NCBI GenBank assembly: GCA_963771005.1
Contig: CAVYRO010000010.1
Location: 310,001-374,000 of the forward strand
Direction of reading: 5' to 3'
Length of the DNA stretch: 64,000 bases
DNA from: DASQZK01 sp963771005
GTDB taxonomy: Bacteria > Bacteroidota > Bacteroidia > Bacteroidales > GCA-2748055
The translations under genes were made by a program, and so were the position numbers. Shown here piece by piece: positions 19,631 to 28,507 of this stretch (position 1 is its first letter; each line of letters starts with the position of its first letter). The notes beneath the pieces were generated by a model. The model had not been told where the DNA came from. It saw only the letters and a program-made list of their open reading frames with translations, and ran no database searches.

Positions 19631-20914
19631 ATGACGGGTGATATATCAAGTGAATTGTTTTTAGCGAATCGTTCGGGGTTGAAAGAGAAGATGCTTCCGG
19701 GAGCTACGGCTGTTGTATTTGCCGCTGACCAGATGCCGAGGAACGGGGATCAGTTTTTCAGGTACAGGCAAAATTCGGATTTTTTCTACCTCACCGGTAT
19801 AGAACAGGAAAAATCCATCCTGATCATGAATCCTTCCCACCCGGATGTGAAAAGACGGGAAGTCTTGTTTATCATCCGCGCAACTCCCGAAATGGAAACC
19901 TGGAACGGGCACAAGCTTACCCCGGAAGAGGCAGCGGAAATTTCGGGAATAGAACAGGTCCATTTCCTCGATGAATATGAAAAGATCCTTTTTGAAATCA
20001 TTGTCAGATCCACAGATGTCTATCTAAATCTTCCGGAAGTTCCCGTTATCAGTTTCGATTATGAAACCCGGGATATGCGCATGTCCAGGAAGATCAGGGA
20101 AATTTTCCCCCTTCATTCATATCACCGTCTCGCGCCGCTTCTGATGGAATTGAGAATGCGAAAGAAACCGGCGGAAATTGAAATTATCAAAAAATCGTGC
20201 GGGATTACAAGGGATGCCTTCCTCCGGACCCTTAGGTTCATTAAACCCGGAGTCCGTGAATTTGAGATTGAGGCTGAGATTACCCATGAATTCATCCGGC
20301 AGGGTGCAGCCGGTCATGCTTACGATCCCATTGTAGCATCCGGTGTGAACGCATGTTTTCTGCATTATACCGAAAACCAGGCTGTTTGCCGGGACGGGGA
20401 ACTGGTGCTGATGGATATCGGATCCGAATACCGTAATTATGCCGCCGACCTGTCGAGAACCGTTCCCGTGAACGGTAAATTTTCAGCCAGGCAGGCCAAA
20501 GTGTACGATTCCCTCCTCGAAGTATTTTATTTCGCACGCGACATGATGAAGCCCGGCGTAGTTATGGCGGAGTTTCATGATAAAGTTTGCCGGAGAATGG
20601 AACAAGCTCATATTAAAATGGGTTTATATTCAGGGAAGGATGCGAATGAGCATAAGGGGGCCCAACCCATTTGGTTCAGGTATTACATGCACGGGACCTC
20701 CCATTCCATCGGCCTCGATGTTCATGATGTCTTTGACAAAACAGTGAAATTTGCCCCCGGGATGGTTTTCAGTTGTGAGCCGGGCGTTTACATTACCGGA
20801 GAAAAGCTCGGGATCCGCCTCGAGAACGATATCCTGATTACGGAGAAAGGGAATGAGGATCTGATGGCAGATATTCCCCTGGAGAGAGATGAAATCGAAA
20901 AATTGATGATCTGA
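19631..20914 (+). CDS. Xaa-Pro aminopeptidase (M24), second paralogue
   Basis: I take the ATG at 19631; the longer frame opens at a TTG (19574) and its first 19 residues look non-coding. The 427-residue protein has an AMP_N domain (MPRNGDQFFRYRQNSDFFYL) and an M24 domain. Its metal ligands lie in LMDIGSEYRNYAADLSRTVP, HGTSHSIGLDVHD, FSCEPGVYI and IRLENDILI. It is shorter than the copy at 14706 and clearly diverged from it. The next gene starts directly after its stop, so the two are probably cotranscribed. Confidence 0.92.
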   Translation: MTGDISSELFLANRSGLKEKMLPGATAVVFAADQMPRNGDQFFRYRQNSDFFYLTGIEQEKSILIMNPSHPDVKRREVLFIIRATPEMETWNGHKLTPEEAAEISGIEQVHFLDEYEKILFEIIVRSTDVYLNLPEVPVISFDYETRDMRMSRKIREIFPLHSYHRLAPLLMELRMRKKPAEIEIIKKSCGITRDAFLRTLRFIKPGVREFEIEAEITHEFIRQGAAGHAYDPIVASGVNACFLHYTENQAVCRDGELVLMDIGSEYRNYAADLSRTVPVNGKFSARQAKVYDSLLEVFYFARDMMKPGVVMAEFHDKVCRRMEQAHIKMGLYSGKDANEHKGAQPIWFRYYMHGTSHSIGLDVHDVFDKTVKFAPGMVFSCEPGVYITGEKLGIRLENDILITEKGNEDLMADIPLERDEIEKLMI

Positions 20915-21721
20915 ATGAAGAATGGCAGCGTACGGTTCAAAGATATAGAGGTATATTTCAAGCAATACGGGAAGAGTTCTGCACCGGCGGTATTTTTGAT
21001 CCACGGGTACCTCGAATCCTCGGAGATCTGGGATGACTTCTCCGGGAGGATCGCCGATGAATACCGGGTGGTTGTTCCGGATTTGCCCGGACATGGGAGA
21101 TCGGGAGTTTACGGACAGGTCCACAGCATGGAGGATCTCGCCGGCGCCATCGCCGTTATTGCCGATCACCTGGATATTCCGAGGTTTCACCTTACCGGCC
21201 ACTCCATGGGAGGATATGCAACCATGGCTTTCAGGGAAAAATATCCCGAAAGGCTGATTTCATACACGCTTTTCCATTCCACCTGTTTTTCCGACAACGA
21301 TCAGAAGAAGGCTGACCGGCATCGCGAGATCGAACTCGTGGAGCAGGGTAAAAAAGACCTCATCGTAAACACTACCATCACCAAAGCTTTCGCCAGGGAT
21401 AATCAGGAAAAGCTGAAGTCAGAGATCGAAAGGGCCAAACGGATCGCTTCGGAATCTCCGGATGCCGGCATTGTGGCCCTGCTGAACGGAATGATAGAAC
21501 GGACCGACAGATGCAGGCTTCTTACGGAGGATAAAGTGCCACTCCTCCTCATCGCAGGTATGAAAGACAATTATATCCCTTTACTGAAGATGGAGGAAAT
21601 GCAGGCAATGGGTCAGAATATAAAACTTGTCGCACTGGAAAACAGCGGACACCAGGGTTTTATCGAAGAACCCGGAAAAGCGGCTTCCGTGTTGAAAAAT
21701 TTCATGTCACATTTTCATTAG
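20915..21721 (+). CDS. Alpha/beta hydrolase
   Basis: This 268-residue protein has the alpha/beta hydrolase core: oxyanion segment FLIHGYLESSEIWDDF, PDLPGHGRSG, the nucleophile elbow LTGHSMGGY (Ser near residue 98) and a C-terminal catalytic His in NSGHQGFIEEPG. No signal peptide is seen, so it is likely cytoplasmic. The substrate is unknown. It abuts the aminopeptidase stop codon with no gap. Confidence 0.88.
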   Translation: MKNGSVRFKDIEVYFKQYGKSSAPAVFLIHGYLESSEIWDDFSGRIADEYRVVVPDLPGHGRSGVYGQVHSMEDLAGAIAVIADHLDIPRFHLTGHSMGGYATMAFREKYPERLISYTLFHSTCFSDNDQKKADRHREIELVEQGKKDLIVNTTITKAFARDNQEKLKSEIERAKRIASESPDAGIVALLNGMIERTDRCRLLTEDKVPLLLIAGMKDNYIPLLKMEEMQAMGQNIKLVALENSGHQGFIEEPGKAASVLKNFMSHFH

Positions 21722-21767
21722 GAATGTTCCGGGAGGAATCCGGTTCATTGCCGGTCTATGACCTTCT

Positions 21768-23420
21768 TCAGGACTCCTCCCTGAAAATGCTTTCCGCTTT
21801 TTGAAGGGTATTGTCTATCTGTCGTATGATGGGATAAAATCCGTCGTTATCGATAATGTTCCTTGCGATATAAGCCTTGATCTGAACCTTGATAAGATCA
21901 TTGGAAGTTTTCAGATCGTCGCGGTCCGGCTTAACCCCGTTTTTCCCGGCGAAGCTGATGAATTCGTCGAAGTAATGCGTTTTATCGAGGTACTTGTTGA
22001 TTTGTTCGGCTGTTTTCAGCTGCTCAAGTCTCTTCCTGTGTACATCGGTATAGTTAAAGGCGAAACGGTAGATAAGTCCCAGGTTTCTTACCTTGTTGAA
22101 ATAGGGGCTTATACCGGTGGTGTCGAGCGGCACAAATATGTCGGGCATGATCCCTCCACCTCCGTATACTGTTTTTCCTCCGGCTGTTACATATTTCAGG
22201 GAATCCGCGAATTTGATGCTGTCGGCGCTCTCGAGCTCTCCTTTGAGGAAACGTTCGTGGATGTCGTCATAATATACTTCACGGTCCGAGGTATAGGGCT
22301 TCTGAATGCTTCGCCCGGTAGGGGTGTAATATCTTGCAATGGTAAGTCTGAGAGCCGAACCGTCGCGAAATTCCACCTGTTCCTGCACCAGGCCTTTGCC
22401 AAAGGAGCGGCGGCCTACGATGGTTCCGCGGTCGTTATCCTGGATGGCGCCTGCGAGGATCTCGCTCGCAGAGGCTGAGTATTCATCCATAAGAATGATG
22501 AGCCCGTCATCTTTGCTCACCCCCTTCGAACTGGAGTAAAAATCCTGGCGCGGGCGGGCTTTCCCCTGCGTATAAACGATCAGTTTATTGCCGGTAAGAA
22601 ACTGGTCGGCAATGGTAGTTGCAGCATCCATCACACCTCCGCCGTTTCCGCGAAGGTCCAGTATCAGTTTCTTCATCCCCTGTTTGTGCAGCGATCCGAT
22701 GGCATCCAGGAATTCCTGGACCGTGGTCTGGGAGAAAGTGCTGATCTTCAGGTAACCGATATCCTTATCCATCATGTAAGCTACATCGATCGAATGCAGA
22801 GGAATGTCATCGCGCGTGATCTCAAAATCAAGGAGATCGCTTTCGTTTCTCCGCAGAACGGAAACACGGACGATCGAACCTTTGGCTCCCCGGAGCCTGC
22901 TCACAACGGAATCGGTAGGCATATGAACTCCCGCAACTACCGTATCATTCACTTTGATGATCCGGTCGCCGGGAAGAAGTCCGACGATCTCCGAGGGACC
23001 ATTCGCAATGGTATTGATAACGGCAACAGTATCATTGTTCATGTTGAACTGGATGCCGATGCCGCTGAAATTGCCCACAAGAGGTTCATTTAATTTTTCA
23101 AGATCACGGGCCGGTATATACATGGAATGAGGATCCAGTTGATCAACAATGGCTGGAATGGCCATCTCTGTCATTTTTTCAATATCGACCGTATCCACAT
23201 ATTCATTCTGAATGTAAGAAAGTATGGCATTGACTTTATTGGTCCTCGGGAGAAGCGAGAAGGTCATATCACTGCCTTCCTTACGCTGGTTTTTATTCAA
23301 AAAGGAATGACCGGCATTCCCTGAACCCGGCAAATGGGATCCGTACCAGTTCCCAATGAAGATCCCGGCGATGAGTATGATCGAAAATAAGAGGGGGAGA
23401 ATATACTTCCGTGTTCTCAT
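21768..23420 (-). CDS. S41 family C-terminal processing peptidase (Ctp/Tsp-like)
   Basis: I place the start at 23420 (MRTRKYILPLLFSIILIAG). The longer frame would run into the dCMP deaminase gene. The 550-residue protein has one N-terminal membrane anchor, a PDZ domain (about 90-175, with GLLPGDRIIKVNDTVV) and a catalytic domain. The nucleophile Ser lies in DEYSASASEILAGA and the general-base Lys in GRRSFGKGLVQ. It acts in the periplasm, trimming C-termini of envelope proteins. The extended C-terminal helical region is common in Bacteroidota members. Confidence 0.93.
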   Translation of the reverse strand: MRTRKYILPLLFSIILIAGIFIGNWYGSHLPGSGNAGHSFLNKNQRKEGSDMTFSLLPRTNKVNAILSYIQNEYVDTVDIEKMTEMAIPAIVDQLDPHSMYIPARDLEKLNEPLVGNFSGIGIQFNMNNDTVAVINTIANGPSEIVGLLPGDRIIKVNDTVVAGVHMPTDSVVSRLRGAKGSIVRVSVLRRNESDLLDFEITRDDIPLHSIDVAYMMDKDIGYLKISTFSQTTVQEFLDAIGSLHKQGMKKLILDLRGNGGGVMDAATTIADQFLTGNKLIVYTQGKARPRQDFYSSSKGVSKDDGLIILMDEYSASASEILAGAIQDNDRGTIVGRRSFGKGLVQEQVEFRDGSALRLTIARYYTPTGRSIQKPYTSDREVYYDDIHERFLKGELESADSIKFADSLKYVTAGGKTVYGGGGIMPDIFVPLDTTGISPYFNKVRNLGLIYRFAFNYTDVHRKRLEQLKTAEQINKYLDKTHYFDEFISFAGKNGVKPDRDDLKTSNDLIKVQIKAYIARNIIDNDGFYPIIRQIDNTLQKAESIFREES

Positions 23421-23433
23421 TCTGTTGTTGTCC

Positions 23434-23865
23434 TTATTCTGTTTGTAAATGCAAAAGTTCAATGTTTGCCTGCTTAAGCAGGAGGAGTCCGTCATTCTTC
23501 GTATACAGTTCCGAAAAAACCACTCTCTTTATTCCCGACTGGATGATGAGTTTGGAACATTCCATACAGGGCGAGGTAGTAATATATAACGTCGCACCCT
23601 CACTGGAATTGTTTGATTTTGCAACTTTTGTAATGGCATTGGCTTCGGCATGAAGAACATAGGGCTTCGTCCGGTAATCCTCATCCTCGCATACATTCTC
23701 AAAGCCTGCCGGTGTACCGTTATAGCCATCTGAAATGATCATCCTGTCTTTCACAATCAGGGCACCTACCTTCCGCCGCTTGCAATATGAATTCTCGGCC
23801 CAGATCTTCGCCATTTGCAGATAGCGCAAATCAAATTCTTTTTGTTTGTCGTCAGATTGTCCCAT
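23434..23865 (-). CDS. Deoxycytidylate (dCMP) deaminase family protein
   Basis: This 143-residue zinc enzyme probably converts dCMP to dUMP for thymidylate synthesis. The zinc and proton-transfer residues are in VLHAEANAI (His, Glu) and TSPCMECSKLI (two Cys). The segment SDGYNGTPAGFENVCED is typical of dCMP deaminases and ComEB. It ends 13 bases before the protease gene, so the two are likely cotranscribed. Confidence 0.92.
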   Translation of the reverse strand: MGQSDDKQKEFDLRYLQMAKIWAENSYCKRRKVGALIVKDRMIISDGYNGTPAGFENVCEDEDYRTKPYVLHAEANAITKVAKSNNSSEGATLYITTSPCMECSKLIIQSGIKRVVFSELYTKNDGLLLLKQANIELLHLQTE

Positions 23866-23899
23866 TAAAATTCAAAAATACCCCACGGAATAAAGGTAA

Positions 23900-23907
23900 C
23901 AAAGATA
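23900..23907 (-). promoter_or_regulatory. Putative -7 element of the dCMP deaminase-ctp unit
   Basis: On the minus strand the sequence is TATCTTTG, a full match to TAnnTTTG, 34 bases before the deaminase start codon. The -33 half is not clear. Confidence 0.45.
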
Positions 23908-24156
23908 ACGTTTATTATCATTTTTAAAACGCCTGATATTTAATGCATTTTTATTCAAAAATCGGATCCCCTGGATGAATTGCGAAATGAATAAAACGTC
24001 TGGATCAGAATGGGCAGGATGGAAGAGCAAGCAGGATGGAAGAGAAGGAACAATCCATTCTTGTGAAACTGAAAAATAGGGGTTGACCTGCGCGCACCGG
24101 ATGTATTAGTCGTGAGGGAATTTTTCTTATCTCCACCTGTTTTTCGTTTGATTTTA
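23908..24156. other. Non-coding stretch between the deaminase promoter and the 32-bp array
   Basis: I see no supported gene here. An open frame on the minus strand (from 24230) has a composition unlike a protein and runs through the palindrome array. Purine-rich repeats built on GGATGGAAGAG lie near 24008-24045. Confidence 0.4.
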
Positions 24157-24252
24157 TGTACTGCAATACAATTTTTTAGCGGATTTGTTGTATTACGATA
24201 CATATTATTGTCGAATTTATTGTATTGCAATACAATAAATTAACGGTATAAA
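24157..24252. repeat. Three 32-bp direct repeats, each with a 14-bp palindrome (operator-like array)
   Basis: Three palindromes related to TGTATTGCAATACA start at 24157, 24189 and 24221, so they are spaced exactly 32 bases apart. The third is perfect and extends to a 28-base perfect palindrome (24214-24241); the other two carry one or two changes. The spacers also match at several columns (TT then CG about 20-25 bases into each unit). The constant phasing of three helical turns suggests cooperative binding of a dimeric regulator. No regulator gene is adjacent. The nearest starts are the dCMP deaminase (about 290 bases away, minus strand) and the tRNA-Leu. Confidence 0.75.
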
Positions 24253-24373
24253 TACAAGAATCTATAAAAAATGATAGAGTTGGGAACTTTCTAAAAAGGA
24301 CTATTACGTGTCTCTGCTTTCTTATTAGCTAGCAATAACCACTTCACCTCTTACTCACAAGGTGATCTATTAC

Positions 24374-24406
24374 CAAAAAATAACCCCGGCTTATGGCCAG
24401 GGCTTT
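24374..24406 (-). terminator. Intrinsic terminator downstream of tRNA-Leu
   Basis: On the minus strand the stem CCCTGGC / GCCGGGG has a CATAA loop, is extended by A-T/G-T pairs and is followed by TTATTTTTT. It begins just after the tRNA 3' end. Confidence 0.8.
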
Positions 24407-24410
24407 AGAG

Positions 24411-24494
24411 TACCCGGAGCCGGGGTCGAACCGGCACGGTATTGCTACCACTGGTGTTTGAGACCAGCGCGTCTACCAGTTCCGCCATCCGGGC
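24411..24494 (-). tRNA. tRNA-Leu (CAA)
   Basis: Read on the minus strand, the 84-nt gene starts GCCCGGATGGCGGAACTGG and has an acceptor stem GCCCGGA / TCCGGGT with discriminator A. The anticodon stem is CTGGT/ACCAG with loop CTCAAAC, giving anticodon CAA (UUG codons). A variable arm typical of class II tRNAs follows, then a T arm with GGTTCGACCC. The 3' CCA is not encoded. An intrinsic terminator follows. Confidence 0.95.
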
Positions 24495-24672
24495 ATTGGA
24501 TCGGTTGAATGGCTGCGAAGATAATATAAATGTCAAATATCCGCAAAATTTAGGGCATCGTTTCGTTCCGGAAACGACCTCCGGCAAATTGCGGCATCTG
24601 CAGCCGGGAGGCCTGGACGGGAAATATCCCTCATGCGTGTTTTTAATCATATTCTCAGAACACAGGATTTTC

Positions 24673-24680
24673 TAACTTTG
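24673..24680 (+). promoter_or_regulatory. Putative -7 element of the aldehyde dehydrogenase gene
   Basis: TAACTTTG matches TAnnTTTG and lies 28 bases before the ATG at 24709. A -33 element is not obvious. Confidence 0.4.
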
Positions 24681-24708
24681 TTAACCGTACAAACATAAAG
24701 TTAAGGAT

Positions 24709-26271
24709 ATGGACAGGATATTTGAAAAAAGGACAAAGGAAGTTTTGGAAAGGCTGGGGATCACTGAAATCAACTCCGGCGTTTCCACCGGAACCGTATG
24801 GATGAACGGTTCCGGCGATGTAACTACTTCGGTTTCACCCATCGACGGGAAGGAAATCGCAAGGGTCAGAAATGCCACAAGGGATGATTACGAAAATATT
24901 ATGCGGAAGGCCGGAAAGGCTTTTCTTTCCTGGCGAATGATACCGGCTCCTGCCCGCGGCGAGGTGGTGCGGCAGATCGGTCTTGCATTGCGTAAAAACA
25001 AAGATGATCTTGGCTACCTCGTTTCACTTGAAAACGGCAAGATCTACCAGGAAGGCAGGGGTGAAGTGCAGGAAATGATCGATATCTGTGATTTTGCCGT
25101 CGGACAGTCGAGGCAACTCTATGGTTTCACTATGCAATCGGAAAGGCCCGATCACCGCATGTTTGAACAATATCATCCCCTGGGGATCCTGGGCCTGATC
25201 ACCTCCTTTAATTTTCCGGTTGCCGTATGGGCCTGGAACTCCATGATCGCTGCCGTGGCCGGGGATGTCGTGGTTTGGAAACCCAGTTCAAAAACGCCGC
25301 TTACAGCGGTGGCTATTCACAGGATCATTGAAGATGTTTTGAAAACCAATGGTGTTCCTGAAGGGGTGTTCAATCTCGCCGTAGCAAAATCATCTGTTTT
25401 GGGAGATAATTTTGTTGAGGATTCCAGGATCCCGCTTATCTCCATAACCGGTTCCTCAGCCGTAGGCAGGCGGGTTGGCCGTCTGGCCGGTCAAAGGCTG
25501 GCAAGGGTGATCCAGGAATTGGGGGGAAATAATGCCATCATTGTTTCCCGGTATGCTGACCTGGACATGGCCATCCCTGCCATCGTTTTCGGCGCGGTAG
25601 GGACTGCCGGACAGAGATGCACGAGTACACGGCGGCTGATCATCCAGGAAGATATTTACGATGAGGTAAAAGGCCGGCTGATCCGTGCCTATGACCAGGT
25701 AAGGCAAAAAATAGGAAACCCACTGGATGAGCATTCTCTGGTCGGACCCCTCATCGACAGATCGGCGGTTGATCTGTTTACTTCGGCACTGCAAAAAATC
25801 AGGCAGGAGGGCGGTAAGATCATCTTTGGCGGTGAAGTTCTCGATGGTGATAATTTCAGTTCCGGTAATTTTGTGGTTCCTGCACTGGCGGAAGCGGAAA
25901 ATCATTTTAAGATCGTACAGGAAGAAACGTTCGCACCCATACTTTACCTTATCCGATACCGGCATATCGATGAAGCCATTGCCATTCAGAATGATGTCCC
26001 ACAAGGCCTGTCATCCGCGATTTTTACTCTCAATTTAAGGGAGGCCGAGCTCTTCCTCTCAAAAAGCGGGTCCGATTGCGGGATCGCAAACGTGAACATC
26101 GGCACCTCGGGTGCGGAGATCGGCGGCGCTTTCGGGGGTGAAAAAGATACCGGCGGCGGCCGCGAGTCCGGGTCCGATGCCTGGAAATCCTATATGCGGC
26201 GGCAGACCAATACGGTCAATTATGGAACAAAACTGCCGCTGGCCCAGGGAATTACGTTTAGTGTAGAATAG
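24709..26271 (+). CDS. Aldehyde dehydrogenase, ALDH7-like
   Basis: The 520-residue NAD(P)-dependent enzyme has the ALDH7 (aminoadipate-semialdehyde / piperideine-6-carboxylate dehydrogenase) look: SFNFPVAVWAWNSMIA, VVWKPSSKTPLTA, ITGSSAVGRRVG, the catalytic Cys in GTAGQRCTSTRRL and the Glu in VIQELGGNNAIIV. The C-terminal GGAFGGEKDTGGGRESGSDA is strongly ALDH7-like. A role in lysine catabolism or aldehyde detoxification is likely. No other lysine-degradation gene is adjacent, so the substrate remains open. Confidence 0.88.
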   Translation: MDRIFEKRTKEVLERLGITEINSGVSTGTVWMNGSGDVTTSVSPIDGKEIARVRNATRDDYENIMRKAGKAFLSWRMIPAPARGEVVRQIGLALRKNKDDLGYLVSLENGKIYQEGRGEVQEMIDICDFAVGQSRQLYGFTMQSERPDHRMFEQYHPLGILGLITSFNFPVAVWAWNSMIAAVAGDVVVWKPSSKTPLTAVAIHRIIEDVLKTNGVPEGVFNLAVAKSSVLGDNFVEDSRIPLISITGSSAVGRRVGRLAGQRLARVIQELGGNNAIIVSRYADLDMAIPAIVFGAVGTAGQRCTSTRRLIIQEDIYDEVKGRLIRAYDQVRQKIGNPLDEHSLVGPLIDRSAVDLFTSALQKIRQEGGKIIFGGEVLDGDNFSSGNFVVPALAEAENHFKIVQEETFAPILYLIRYRHIDEAIAIQNDVPQGLSSAIFTLNLREAELFLSKSGSDCGIANVNIGTSGAEIGGAFGGEKDTGGGRESGSDAWKSYMRRQTNTVNYGTKLPLAQGITFSVE

Positions 26272-26277
26272 GACGAA

Positions 26278-26318
26278 AAACGAAAGGCGAAAGGAGAAAG
26301 GAGAAAGGCGAAAGGGAT
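26278..26318. repeat. Purine-rich GAAAGG simple repeat
   Basis: A run of alternating GCGAAAG and GAGAAAG units fills the gap between two convergent genes. A very similar run is at about 53360-53400. There is no hairpin typical of a terminator. Confidence 0.7.
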
Positions 26319-26320
26319 GC

Positions 26321-28249
26321 TTATACTGCGCGGGTAAGAATCCTCTTCATAATGATCTGTTTGACAGTCATAACGATACCCTCCGGGTCAAATCCGCATT
26401 CCCTGTAGAGTTCCTTTTGTGTTCCCTGATCGACGATCCGGTCGGGCACGCCCAGCCGTCTTATGTTTGCATGGTAATCATGATCTGCGGCAAATTCAAG
26501 AACTGCGCTGCCGAAGCCACCCTGGATAACGCCGTCCTCAATGGTGATAACGGATTTAAATTTCCGGAATACTTCATGGAGAAGTTCTTCATCGATGGGT
26601 TTTACGAATCGCATATCGTAATGGGCGATGCTGATGTTCTCTTTCCGGAGGGTCCGGTTTGCTTCAGCAACCATATTTCCTGCCGTTCCGATGGAAAGGA
26701 TGGCCAGGTCGTTCCCTTCGATGATTGTACGCCCTTTTCCGACCGGGATCTCCTCAAAAGCATTTTCCCAGGTAACCTCCATGCCATGACCCCTGGGATA
26801 CCGGATGGAAAAAGGTCCTGCAGGCCGTAGCTGTGCCGTGTACATCATATTCCGCAGCTCGGCCTCATCCATGGGTGCTGCAACTGTCATATTGGGCACT
26901 GAACGCATGTAGGCAAGGTCGAAGATCCCGTGATGCGTCGCCCCGTCGTCCCCTACCAGTCCGCCCCTGTCAAGACAGAAGATAACGTTGAGATTTTGCA
27001 GGGCCACATCATGGATGACCTGGTCGTAAGCCCGTTGCATGAAGGTAGAGTAAATGGAACAATAGGGGATCATTCCGCGGATAGCAAGACCAGCAGAGAA
27101 GGTAACAGCATGCTGTTCGGCGATACCAACATCAAAAACCCTGTCCGGCATCTTCTCCATCATAAGTTTAAGCCCGCTTCCTGTTGGCATTGCAGGCGTA
27201 ATGGCAATGATCCTTTCATTTTTTTCCGCAAGCTCCATCAGCGTTTTCCCGAAGACATCCTGAAACCTCGGAGGTATGGGTTTATCGGAAGATACCGTTA
27301 AAAATTCCCCGGTTTTTTTATCAAACAGGCCGGGGGAATGAAAAGCCGTCTGATTGAGCTCGGCCTGCCTGAATCCTTTGCCCTTGGTGGTGATGACATG
27401 GAGTATCTTGGGACCCTTGATGTTTTTCAGGTCGTTGAGGACACGGGTGAGATGGATCACATCGTGCCCGTCAACAGGTCCGAAATACCGGAAATTAAGA
27501 GATTCAAAAAGATTACTCTGCTTAAGAAGAAGGGATTTGATCGCGTTCTCAACCTTCTGTGCATATTTTCTTGCCTCGGGCATGACCTTGCTGATACGGC
27601 CGAGGAAATTCCATACGTCCTCCTTTACCCGGTTATAGGTCTGTGAAGTTGTGATGTCAAGGAGATACTCCTTCATGGCTCCGACATTGGGATCAATGGC
27701 CATGTTGTTGTCGTTCAGCACCACCAGGAGGTTGGTATTTTCTATCCCGGCATTGTTCAGGCCTTCATAGGCCAGGCCGCCGGTCAGAGAACCGTCGCCG
27801 ATGATGGACACGACCTGCCGGTCGTATTCCCCCATCCGGTTGGCAGCCACGGCTATTCCGAGAGCAGCGGATATCGAGGTAGATGAATGGCCGACGCCGA
27901 ATGCATCGTAGATACTTTCTGAAGGTTTGGGAAAACCGCTGATCCCTTTATATTTCCTGTTTGTATGAAAGGCTTCTTTCCGGCCGGTAAGGATCTTGTG
28001 TCCATAAGCCTGGTGACCGACATCCCAGATGAGCTGATCATAAGGGGTGTTAAAAACGTAATGCAGTGCCACCGTGAGTTCGACAACTCCCAGGCTTGCC
28101 CCGAAATGGCCGGGATTGGATGAAACCACATCAATGATGTACTGGCGCAGTTCACTGCTCAGCGGTATGAGATCTTCGGTGGAAAGTTTTTTCAGATCAG
28201 TGGGCGAATTGATCTGAGATAGAAATTTGTACTGATTTTCCTGGTCCAT
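26321..28249 (-). CDS. dxs: 1-deoxy-D-xylulose-5-phosphate synthase
   Basis: This enzyme condenses pyruvate and glyceraldehyde 3-phosphate, the first step of the MEP isoprenoid pathway. I choose the ATG at 28249, preceded on the minus strand by GGGGAGAT, giving 642 residues; the frame upstream looks non-coding. It has the thiamine-diphosphate motif GDGSLTGGLAYEGLNNAG...NDN, the DXS segment LIWDVGHQAYGHKILTGR, and the transketolase-like central domain with DRGGLVGDDGATHHG and FDVGIAEQHAVT. Confidence 0.96.
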   Translation of the reverse strand: MDQENQYKFLSQINSPTDLKKLSTEDLIPLSSELRQYIIDVVSSNPGHFGASLGVVELTVALHYVFNTPYDQLIWDVGHQAYGHKILTGRKEAFHTNRKYKGISGFPKPSESIYDAFGVGHSSTSISAALGIAVAANRMGEYDRQVVSIIGDGSLTGGLAYEGLNNAGIENTNLLVVLNDNNMAIDPNVGAMKEYLLDITTSQTYNRVKEDVWNFLGRISKVMPEARKYAQKVENAIKSLLLKQSNLFESLNFRYFGPVDGHDVIHLTRVLNDLKNIKGPKILHVITTKGKGFRQAELNQTAFHSPGLFDKKTGEFLTVSSDKPIPPRFQDVFGKTLMELAEKNERIIAITPAMPTGSGLKLMMEKMPDRVFDVGIAEQHAVTFSAGLAIRGMIPYCSIYSTFMQRAYDQVIHDVALQNLNVIFCLDRGGLVGDDGATHHGIFDLAYMRSVPNMTVAAPMDEAELRNMMYTAQLRPAGPFSIRYPRGHGMEVTWENAFEEIPVGKGRTIIEGNDLAILSIGTAGNMVAEANRTLRKENISIAHYDMRFVKPIDEELLHEVFRKFKSVITIEDGVIQGGFGSAVLEFAADHDYHANIRRLGVPDRIVDQGTQKELYRECGFDPEGIVMTVKQIIMKRILTRAV

Positions 28250-28447
28250 CAAAATATCTCCCCTGATAATCAGGGCAAAGATATGAAAATTTGATAAACC
28301 ACTCTTCAGCAGGAGGGAAAAGAAAGGCATTCGATAATTTTCCGCAGAATTTATAATCTGTATAAATGTGTTGATGTTGATAACACGGAAGCCATTGGTG
28401 ATATTTTTCCTCGAAGTGATCACATTTATTTCCTAATTTTCCGTTGT

Positions 28448-28474
28448 TAAAAAAGGCCGGCCCATTAAGGCCGG
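28448..28474 (-). terminator. Terminator-like hairpin upstream of dxs
   Basis: On the minus strand the stem CCGGCC / GGCCGG with a TTAATG loop is followed by CC and TTTTTT. It lies between the divergent dxs and OmpA genes with no minus-strand gene before it, so it could be a leader attenuator of dxs or a block to antisense transcription from the OmpA side. Confidence 0.5.
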
Positions 28475-28507
28475 TACGTAATTGCGGAAAATGAAAAAAA
28501 TCAAGGG

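Noticed and set aside
23955..24230. 91-residue open frame on the minus strand
   Set aside because: Its composition is unlike a protein, it runs across the palindrome array, and it shows no recognisable motif.
24157..24252. Replication origin or plasmid iterons
   Set aside because: Three 32-base units resemble iterons, but there is no replication initiator gene or DnaA-box cluster in view; an operator is more likely.
24405..24650. 81-residue open frame over the tRNA-Leu gene
   Set aside because: Overlaps an intact tRNA and its terminator.
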